DNA of 9,524 nt. It comes from Deltaproteobacteria bacterium. Lineage in GTDB: Bacteria; Desulfobacterota; Syntrophorhabdia; Syntrophorhabdales; Syntrophorhabdaceae. Below the pieces are notes generated by a model. The model was not told the origin of the DNA. It did not search any database and worked only from the letters and a program-made list of their open reading frames with translations. The stretch spans positions 1 to 9,524 of the forward strand of contig DNYO01000226.1 in NCBI GenBank assembly GCA_003506795.1, read 5' to 3'. A program made the translations under genes and the position numbers. Below are positions 1 to 5,605 of the stretch, piece by piece (within the stretch, counting starts at the first letter, position 1; every line of letters starts with the position of its first letter).

Positions 1-360
1 GAGACGAATTATGTCGACCTCGATATTCATCTGTTATGCAGGATTGCTTACAGAGAAATGGGGAATTCAGAAAGATATACCTTTCACACCTCTGTCCTGC
101 AAGGGCTTGTAGGTTCGCTCTATGCCTCGGGTGACGGGACTACCCCTGAAAAGGCGATTGTTGTCATATCCGTCCCGGAAGAATATTTTGTTATTAATGC
201 AAACGGGCTTAAATCGGTCAAGACCAGCACATTGGCTGCAAACGGTCATGACTACGACAGGATGGATGTCGAAAGCAGAAAGACCGGCCAAAAATCGGCC
301 CTTTATTTCAACATTGACATTCCTCGCCATTGGTTAACCAAAAACCTTCAAAAGAAATAG
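1..360 (+). CDS. 3' end of a hypothetical protein (possibly DUF4919-like), cut by the window edge
   Basis: The reading frame is open from the first base, so this is the C-terminal 119 residues of a longer gene. The ATG at 58 is internal and has no convincing ribosome binding site; in-frame codons before it (YVDLDIHLLCRIAYRE) look like ordinary protein. Visible features are a GDGTTPEKA turn followed by a hydrophobic strand and EEYF, then NGHDYDRMDV and a YFNID segment near the end. This pattern reminds me of the DUF4919 group of small proteins of unknown role, but that is recollection and not a search. No catalytic motif or membrane segment is visible in this part. It converges on the leftward signal-protein gene with a gap of only 35 bp. 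Function unknown. That it is a real gene is fairly sure, because the frame is open across its length and the composition is protein-like. Confidence 0.6.
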   Translation, partial: ETNYVDLDIHLLCRIAYREMGNSERYTFHTSVLQGLVGSLYASGDGTTPEKAIVVISVPEEYFVINANGLKSVKTSTLAANGHDYDRMDVESRKTGQKSALYFNIDIPRHWLTKNLQKK

Positions 361-371
361 CCGGGCTTTGC

Positions 372-401
372 GCCTGAAGACGGCCGCAACCGTCTTCAGG
401 C
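372..401. terminator. Perfect 12-bp hairpin between convergent genes (possible bidirectional terminator)
   Basis: GCCTGAAGACGG (372-383) and CCGTCTTCAGGC (390-401) are exact reverse complements around a CCGCAA loop. The hairpin sits between two converging genes and contains the TGA stop of the leftward gene (396-398). Neither strand has a T-tract after the stem, so it is not a textbook intrinsic terminator. It could block 3' decay or, with a factor, end both transcripts. Confidence 0.45.
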
Positions 402-2477
402 ATTGTCCACCACCCTGAGAACGTCCTTTGTGATCTTCTGTACCTCCGAGACGGCGAGAAAGGAATCCTTGAGCAGCTGCTTTTGTTTTGCGCCGAGGAG
501 AGCGGGGTTGATGTTGTTGCTGAAATCCCTCCCCTGGTCGAGGTTATTCAGGTTGTTGTGAATCTTAAGGGCCAGGAAGGTCTCGAAGGCCTGTTCGAAG
601 AACTCTGACCTGTCGGCGGGAATGATGCCTTTTCCCGCGAGTCCCCTGATCCTCTCGAGGGTGTTGACCTCGGTGACCTCGCCGAAGAAAGCGAGGAGCT
701 TCACGCATGTGGACAGCGGAAGGAGCCCGTGGGTCTTGATGTTGACTGTATTCTTATATTTTCCGTTCTTTTCCACGAGGAAATTCTTGAAAAAACCCAG
801 GGGGATGGGGATGGAAACGATCGGCCGGGCAAGCATTCGCAGCGCGTAGGGGTGTTTACGAAATTCACCGATGACGTGGGACCGGAGCGTCTCCTCAAGG
901 ATTTCGCTGCCATAAACAGCTCTGAAATCAAGGAATGTATAGATATCGACAAGATCTTCCCCTTTTTCGGCGCTGACGCTTATCCAGCGGGTCGTCTTCT
1001 CTTTCCACGAAGAAAGATCGCCGAAATACCGGGGGTTGGTTGCCATGATATTGCCCTTGCAGAGGGGGAAGCCGCATTCGTTCAACCCCTTCACGACCAT
1101 GTCCGAAAGGGCCTTGAAGTATTCTTCCGCCGATCTCGCCTTTTCGCTGTTCCCGGGAGAATCGAAGAGGATGGCGTTATCCTGATCGGTGAGAAGTGTT
1201 TGCTCTTTTCTCCCCTCGCTTCCCAGCCCGAGCCATGCATAAGGGATCGGCGCCACCCCGAGGGTTTTCTCCGAGAGCCTTATGGCCCTTCTTACAATCT
1301 TGTCGTTCAGTTCGCTCACGATCTTGCATGCATGGGAAGCGACCGCACCGTCCCCTATCAATACCCTCAGCACGCTCTCCACGTCCTGGCGCAGGAGGTT
1401 GAGTTCGTCGAAGCTTCTCGCGTCCTCTATGTTTCGTATGAGGGAAAGGACCTCTCTTCCCCGGAATTGCAGCAGGTCGAGGCTCGTCAGAACCCCATCG
1501 ATCTTCTCGCCGGTCATTACTATGAGGGTGTCAGTTCTCTTTCTCATCATTTCATGAAGGGCGTCAAAGAAGTAACTGTCTGAATTGATGGCCCTTAATC
1601 CCTTTTCGACGATGGGGCCGATGGTTTGCCGGGGACTGGCGCCTTTGAGGAGTGAGGCATCGGCAAGTTCCTTGAGGCCGATCGTCCCAAGGAGCTTCTT
1701 ATTACTGTCAATGACCACCGCCGTCTTGACATCCTCCCCGATGAGTCTGCGGGCGGCCTCTTCCAGGGTGTCACCCTCGGCACAGAAGACCTGCCTGGGC
1801 GATATCAGATCTTTCACCCGCTTGCTGTACAGGAAAGGCTCCACCTGTGCCATGGCCCCCGTCCCGGTGGCAAGAAGCTTGCTGAAGATCGTCCTTGACT
1901 GGCGGATGATCAGTTGATTGAAATAGCCCGCAAATTGAGGATGGATCTCTATCATGGCCGTAAAGGCCTCTTTGTTCTGGGCGAGGCAGAGGGTCTGCTC
2001 GATGGTGACGACACTTGAAGGGTTGATGCCGTCAGAGAGGAGGGCCGTTGCTCCGAAAAAATCCCCTTCGCCGAGGAAGCCAACGATCTTCTCTTCGCCG
2101 TCTTTCTCCATGAATATTTTCGCCAGGCCGTTCTTCACGACATGGAAGAATTCTCCCGGTGTCCCTTCCTTCTGGACCAACTCACCGGTCGCGAATTGTT
2201 TCCATTCCATGGTCTCGCAGATCTGCGCGAGGCTGGCGGCGTCGAGCCCGTCGAATGGCTCTGTGGTTTCCAGAAAGGCCGCCTTGTCCGAAAAAAGTTC
2301 TTTCTGAAGATCGGATTGAAGGTCAAGCGCGCCTTTGAGGGCCGCATCCTCCACGGCGCCGATCTCCAGGAGGATCTCGCCGATGGGCTTGTCACTGCCG
2401 GCCTGGATCCTCAACGCCTTTTCAATGGATTCCTCTTCGATACAACCCTGTTTCAGCAAAATATTACACACCTTCAT
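396..2477 (-). CDS. Multidomain signal protein: MshEN-like, cNMP-binding-like, CBS pair, DUF294 nucleotidyltransferase
   Basis: The ATG at 2477 is chosen (693 residues) because AGGTGG lies 8 bases before it; a GTG at 2489 would add four residues and overlaps that site. Residues 1-54 hold two short helical repeats (LLKQGCIEEE..., then IGEILLEIGAVED...) like the MshEN/GspE N-terminal module. Residues about 66-186 form a cyclic-nucleotide-binding-like beta roll (KEGTPGEFFHVVKNG). Residues about 220-340 look like a CBS pair. The nucleotidyltransferase motif GSEGRKEQTLLTDQDNAI is at 419-436, with acidic residues D431 and D433 and a later DFR (D517). Residues about 548-688 resemble the DUF294 C-terminal helical domain. 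No membrane segment is seen, so it is probably cytoplasmic. The family is known as predicted GlnD-like nucleotidyltransferases, but the target is unknown. The gene appears to be transcribed alone from a promoter near 2655-2682. Domain calls are firm; ligands are not. Confidence 0.9.
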   Translation of the reverse strand: MKVCNILLKQGCIEEESIEKALRIQAGSDKPIGEILLEIGAVEDAALKGALDLQSDLQKELFSDKAAFLETTEPFDGLDAASLAQICETMEWKQFATGELVQKEGTPGEFFHVVKNGLAKIFMEKDGEEKIVGFLGEGDFFGATALLSDGINPSSVVTIEQTLCLAQNKEAFTAMIEIHPQFAGYFNQLIIRQSRTIFSKLLATGTGAMAQVEPFLYSKRVKDLISPRQVFCAEGDTLEEAARRLIGEDVKTAVVIDSNKKLLGTIGLKELADASLLKGASPRQTIGPIVEKGLRAINSDSYFFDALHEMMRKRTDTLIVMTGEKIDGVLTSLDLLQFRGREVLSLIRNIEDARSFDELNLLRQDVESVLRVLIGDGAVASHACKIVSELNDKIVRRAIRLSEKTLGVAPIPYAWLGLGSEGRKEQTLLTDQDNAILFDSPGNSEKARSAEEYFKALSDMVVKGLNECGFPLCKGNIMATNPRYFGDLSSWKEKTTRWISVSAEKGEDLVDIYTFLDFRAVYGSEILEETLRSHVIGEFRKHPYALRMLARPIVSIPIPLGFFKNFLVEKNGKYKNTVNIKTHGLLPLSTCVKLLAFFGEVTEVNTLERIRGLAGKGIIPADRSEFFEQAFETFLALKIHNNLNNLDQGRDFSNNINPALLGAKQKQLLKDSFLAVSEVQKITKDVLRVVDNA

Positions 2478-2654
2478 AGTCTGATCCACCTGTGCTGTAT
2501 AATGCTTTGCGACCTAAAGCCTGGCGAGCCTGAACTCATTTTCATCCTGTCCATGAATGCATGGGGACCACTTCTGTTGTCCCGAACGATGAAAAAAAGC
2601 GATTACTGGCAAACAAACCGGAACATCTGCCTCGTCACTGCGTCTCATTGATAT

Positions 2655-2682
2655 ATTATAATGAAGAAACAAAGAATGACAA
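2655..2682 (-). promoter_or_regulatory. Sigma70-type promoter for the cNMP/CBS/DUF294 gene
   Basis: Read on the minus strand, TTGTCA (2682-2677, 5 of 6 consensus) and TATAAT (2660-2655, 6 of 6) are separated by 16 bases. Transcription would start near 2648 and run left, leaving a leader of about 170 bases before the ATG at 2477. It is the best promoter match noticed in the window. Confidence 0.6.
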
Positions 2683-2761
2683 AGTTTTCCGGTTCGACCC
2701 CACATGCCTGCTTCTACCGATAAACACCTTTTCAAAAAAGCGTGTGATTTCATCGGCCGGA

Positions 2762-2770
2762 TGATACTAT
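2762..2770 (+). promoter_or_regulatory. Possible extended -10 element for the secreted hydrolase gene
   Basis: TGATACTAT has the TGn extension and a 4-of-6 -10 hexamer, about 58 bases before the chosen GTG start. No good -35 is visible at 16-18 bases upstream, so this is only a candidate. Confidence 0.25.
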
Positions 2771-2827
2771 ATCGTTCTGAGCAGGGTGGTTGATCGTTTT
2801 TCTTTTACGAGCAGGAGGACGTCCGTC

Positions 2828-4078
2828 GTGCTGAAGAAGATCCGGAACGTCATTGCGGTCCTGTTACTCGTCGGTATCCTGGCAGGATACGGGGGAGGCG
2901 CGGTCGTCTGCGCCAACGAAGGGACGAAACCCCCTGTTGTCAAAGTTTTCGAGAAGGGGGTGCTCTATCATTACGGCAAGATCAAGGTCGTGGAACTCAA
3001 CGGAACCTACCGGCAGATGGGACGCCAGTACGGCAAACTGCTCGCCCCGGAGATCCATGGAATGTATGCGGAGGTTGTCAGGCAATTCACTCTCAACAAG
3101 ATAGCGTCGGCGGACGGGAATCTTGGGGAGTTCTCAAAAAAGTTGTTCAAGCTCTATCCGAAACGCCTCCGGGATATCGGTGAGGGTATGTCCGAGACAT
3201 CGGGGATGGGGATCGACGAGATTGCCGTCCTGAACGAATCCTTTGACTTTTTAATCTCCCCCGGTCCAGCCGCAGCCGCGCCGAAAGGAGATCGGAACCA
3301 TTGCTCGAGCATGGCCGTCTGGGGCGATTATACCGGGGGCGGCCCCCTGGTTATGGGGAGGAACTTCGATTTCCCGGCTTTCTATAGAAATTTCAATCCA
3401 TACATTGTCGTAGTGGTATTCAATCCGACCGATGGAAGCCATAGTGCCGCAGCGATCGCTCATGCGGGCCAGATCGGAGTCATTCAGGCCTTCAACGACG
3501 CCGGCCTCGTCCTGGAAAACAATGACGGCAGCAGTTACGACGATCGGCAGCGCTACTTCGGGGAGCGAACCCCTTTCCTGATTAGAGATCTGGAGCTGGC
3601 CTTAGATTACTCCACCTTTGAAGGGCTGGATGCAGCCCTCAAGGGCGCACGCTTTCATTACCCCATAGTCTTCAACGTCGCCTTTCCCGACAGGGCATAC
3701 TCGTATGAAATGGCAACGTTTGACGTGAATAGGAGGGATGGGGAGCAAGGCCTGCTTATAGGCGTCAACCATTTTGTCCATCCTGAATGGGCATCGCGGC
3801 CGCCGGGGAAAGACAGTGTTGTCGGGAATTCAGCTGCACGGTACAAGAACCTTGCCGCGCTTGCGGCGAAGTACAAAGGAAAGATCGATGCGCACCGGAT
3901 GATGGCGATACTCGATATCCCGTTAACCGGGGGCGGAGCGACTCCACCGGACAAATCAATATACCAGTTTGTCACCATACCGGCATCCCTGAAACTGTGG
4001 GTAAAAGCCCCGGGGTATGTGCAGTGGACAGAGATTGACCTGAAAAAACTGTTTCGGAAAACGGGGGTCACCCGGTGA
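2828..4078 (+). CDS. Secreted Ntn-hydrolase, peptidase C45 / linear amide C-N hydrolase family
   Basis: The GTG at 2828 is preferred (416 residues) because AGGAGG (2813-2818) lies 9 bases before it and a signal peptide then begins at the N-terminus: MLKK, a hydrophobic stretch and VVCANEG, with likely signal peptidase I cleavage after VCA near residue 29. A GTG at 2786 would give a poor 14-residue extension. The motif YRQMGRQYGKLL (residues 61-72) is typical of the N-terminal part of C45/acyl-transferase-like proteins. The likely nucleophile is C159 in NHCSSMAVWG, followed by VMGRNFDF (175-182), the usual Cys...GRNxD arrangement. NENNDG-type loop residues (LENND, 229-233) and a C-terminal WTEIDL segment also fit. 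Members cleave amide bonds in substrates such as acyl-amino acids, penicillins or bile salts; the substrate here cannot be read from sequence. It probably acts in the periplasm. The next gene follows 75 bp later on the same strand. Confidence 0.82.
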   Translation: MLKKIRNVIAVLLLVGILAGYGGGAVVCANEGTKPPVVKVFEKGVLYHYGKIKVVELNGTYRQMGRQYGKLLAPEIHGMYAEVVRQFTLNKIASADGNLGEFSKKLFKLYPKRLRDIGEGMSETSGMGIDEIAVLNESFDFLISPGPAAAAPKGDRNHCSSMAVWGDYTGGGPLVMGRNFDFPAFYRNFNPYIVVVVFNPTDGSHSAAAIAHAGQIGVIQAFNDAGLVLENNDGSSYDDRQRYFGERTPFLIRDLELALDYSTFEGLDAALKGARFHYPIVFNVAFPDRAYSYEMATFDVNRRDGEQGLLIGVNHFVHPEWASRPPGKDSVVGNSAARYKNLAALAAKYKGKIDAHRMMAILDIPLTGGGATPPDKSIYQFVTIPASLKLWVKAPGYVQWTEIDLKKLFRKTGVTR

Positions 4079-4153
4079 TTCTCCGATACAGGAGTATCAT
4101 TGCTGTGTTATATAGAAAAGAAGGCTACCAAATATATTGCTTAGGAGATAATC

Positions 4154-4738
4154 ATGCAGGAAAGAGAGATCACCGATAGGATCGGCAAGCTTCTTGAGGA
4201 AACAGTACCAATCTTAAACAATATATATAGAGGTTTTGCAGGTCAGAAAATCAACCTTCTCAAGGAAAGCAGATCAAAGTTCAGGGAATCGTTGAAAGAA
4301 GGCCTCCCCGCGATAGAGAAGCTCGTCGAGGACAAGGACAAGAACGAGGCGGAACAGAAATTTGTAATTGCACTCCCCCACCTCCAGCGTGTCGCGCTGG
4401 CTCTCGACAGCCTTGTCGACAAGATGGAGACAAAAGTTGAATCCAACGTACTCTTTACCCAAAAAGCCCTTGACGAAATAAAGCAGCTCATGGTGGCCGT
4501 CGGAACAGAATTCACCGACGTGAAGGATTATTTCACGACCAGGAATCCTGTACTCAAGGACAAGATACGAAGTGATACGGAAAAAGTCAGAGAGATGATC
4601 GACGAATTTGATATTGTCCATCAGAACCGGTTAATTACCGGCATATGTATGCCCCAGGCTTCATACCTGTATATTGACATGACCGACTCTCTGAAAAGGA
4701 TGGCGAAAGAGCTTGCCGCTTTCGCCGACAAGATATAG
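4154..4738 (+). CDS. PhoU-like helical protein, stand-alone
   Basis: The ATG has a good AGGAG site 6 bases upstream (4143-4147). The 194-residue product is soluble, highly charged and almost entirely helical in appearance, with heptad-like stretches and no signal or membrane segment. The last 40 residues (HQNRLITGICMPQASYLYID, then a helix ending AAFADKI) match the shape of the PhoU repeat, in which H..R and Y.D are followed by a DLxR helix. PhoU-type domains regulate phosphate uptake or sit on the C-terminus of Na/Pi cotransporters. No pst, phoB, phoR or NptA-like gene is in the window, so a link to phosphate is not supported by context. It may be co-transcribed with the secreted hydrolase 75 bp upstream, but no terminator or clear promoter decides this. 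A generic coiled-coil protein is the main alternative. Confidence 0.6.
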   Translation: MQEREITDRIGKLLEETVPILNNIYRGFAGQKINLLKESRSKFRESLKEGLPAIEKLVEDKDKNEAEQKFVIALPHLQRVALALDSLVDKMETKVESNVLFTQKALDEIKQLMVAVGTEFTDVKDYFTTRNPVLKDKIRSDTEKVREMIDEFDIVHQNRLITGICMPQASYLYIDMTDSLKRMAKELAAFADKI

Positions 4739-5032
4739 TCAGATTTTCCGTCATTGCAGCGCCGACTGGAGTCCGGAAAAAGCTTTCAAAATAGGCGAAG
4801 CACACGCGTATATTCGTTAAGGAGCACGGCCGCCACCGATGCCTTCACGGCAGCGGACATCAAAAGCTGCGATCATCATCCACCTTCCCGAAACCATGCT
4901 TGTAACCGGCATAAAAACGCCAATAACCCGCAGATTGTTATCCAGAGGGCATCCACGCACGTTCACTCTTTACGGGCAACGATTTCAGGCATATAGTTTT
5001 TCATCAACAACTTCAAACAAAGGAGGAGCGCA
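4739..5032. other. Non-coding stretch before the bacterioferritin gene
   Basis: About 294 bases with no convincing gene. Two short rightward frames (from 4754 and 4839) lack ribosome binding sites and protein character. The right end carries a promoter candidate and the AAGGAGG site of the ferritin gene. A small imperfect stem occurs near 4765-4780 (CCGAC/GTCCGG) without a T-tract. I see no clear Fur box. Confidence 0.5.
4969..4997 (+). promoter_or_regulatory. Sigma70-like promoter candidate for the bacterioferritin gene
   Basis: TTTACG (4969-4974, 4 of 6) and TATAGT (4992-4997, 5 of 6) are spaced by 17 bases. Transcription would start near 5004, giving a short leader of about 29 bases that still contains the strong AAGGAGG ribosome binding site at 5020-5026. 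Confidence 0.4.
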
Positions 5033-5590
5033 ATGGCCGCGAGCAACAAGAAACAGAATAAAGCAAATGTCATTGAGGTTTTGAACAAGGCCCGTTCCAT
5101 GGAGCTGCACGCCATTCACCAGTACATGAACCAGCACTACAATCTGGACAACATGGATTACGGAGATTTTGCAATGAAGCTCAAGCTCGTGGCGCTTGAC
5201 GAGATGCGCCACGCAGAGAAGTTCGCGGACCGGATCGAGGAGCTGGGCGGCCAGCCGACCGTAGATCCCGCGGCAAAAGCCATAAAAGGCCATAAGGTCG
5301 AGGAAGTCTTTCCCTTTGACGCAGATCTCGAAGACAATACGATCGCCACCTATAACCAATTCCTGCTCGTCTGCAGAGAAAACGGCGACAGCATCAGTGC
5401 GAAACTTTTTGAACTGATCATCGACGAAGAGCAGATACATTTCAACTACTTTGACAATGTGGTTCAGCACATCACGGATCTGGACGGTACGTACCTTGCC
5501 ACGATAGCCGGAACTCCGTCTTCCTCGGGCTTGACCGGCCAGGGCTTTGTAGCACGATTCGGAGGCGGCACCCCGCAGGCGGGAGCGTGA
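5033..5590 (+). CDS. bfr: Bacterioferritin (haem-type ferritin-like diiron protein)
   Basis: The start is fixed by AAGGAGG six bases before the ATG. The 185-residue product is a four-helix ferritin with the expected diiron ligands: E24 (MELHAIHQY), E57 and H60 (DEMRHAEKF), E100 (DADLEDN), and E133 with H136 (DEEQIHF). M58 in the DEM motif matches the Met that ligates haem in bacterioferritins, which favours Bfr over non-haem ferritin. Bfr stores iron as a ferric mineral in a 24-subunit shell and oxidises Fe(II) with O2 or H2O2, so it limits Fenton damage. It is about 25 residues longer than typical Bfr (about 158 residues): residues 160-185 form a Gly/Ser/Thr-rich tail (TPSSSGLTGQGF..., ending GGGTPQAGA). 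It has its own promoter candidate and converges with the flavoprotein gene across only 15 bp. Confidence 0.9.
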   Translation: MAASNKKQNKANVIEVLNKARSMELHAIHQYMNQHYNLDNMDYGDFAMKLKLVALDEMRHAEKFADRIEELGGQPTVDPAAKAIKGHKVEEVFPFDADLEDNTIATYNQFLLVCRENGDSISAKLFELIIDEEQIHFNYFDNVVQHITDLDGTYLATIAGTPSSSGLTGQGFVARFGGGTPQAGA

Positions 5591-5605
5591 TGCGGATGGA
5601 TTCCA

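Larger units (their letters stand above)
2490..2827. other. Non-coding divergent intergenic region
   Basis: This stretch separates the leftward signal protein from the rightward hydrolase. Short open frames here (for example 2514-2753 leftward and 2561-2764 rightward) have no ribosome binding site and no protein-like pattern. It holds an AT-rich core (2650-2690) with the leftward promoter and an extended -10 for the rightward gene. The leftward leader would be about 170 bases. Only weak short inverted repeats are seen, for example GGGAC/GTCCC around 2563-2583. Confidence 0.6.

Noticed and set aside
729..1583. 284-codon open frame on the plus strand
   Set aside because: It lies wholly opposite the signal-protein gene, whose domains are clear. 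The translation has no family pattern and no ribosome binding site, so it is an antisense shadow.
2514..2753. 79-codon leftward frame in the divergent intergenic region
   Set aside because: It has no ribosome binding site, no protein-like pattern, and contains the promoter for the signal-protein gene.
4085..4098. GATAC/GTATC hairpin after the secreted hydrolase
   Set aside because: Only five base pairs with no T-tract; too weak to call a terminator.
4754..5084. Two short rightward frames before the bacterioferritin gene
   Set aside because: They lack ribosome binding sites, read as Ser/Thr/Arg/His-rich noise and run into the ferritin leader.
5509..5590. Encapsulin cargo-loading peptide at the bacterioferritin C-terminus
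   Set aside because: The tail is Gly/Ser-rich like known cargo extensions, but the usual GSLxxGSL-type motif is missing and no encapsulin shell gene is present.
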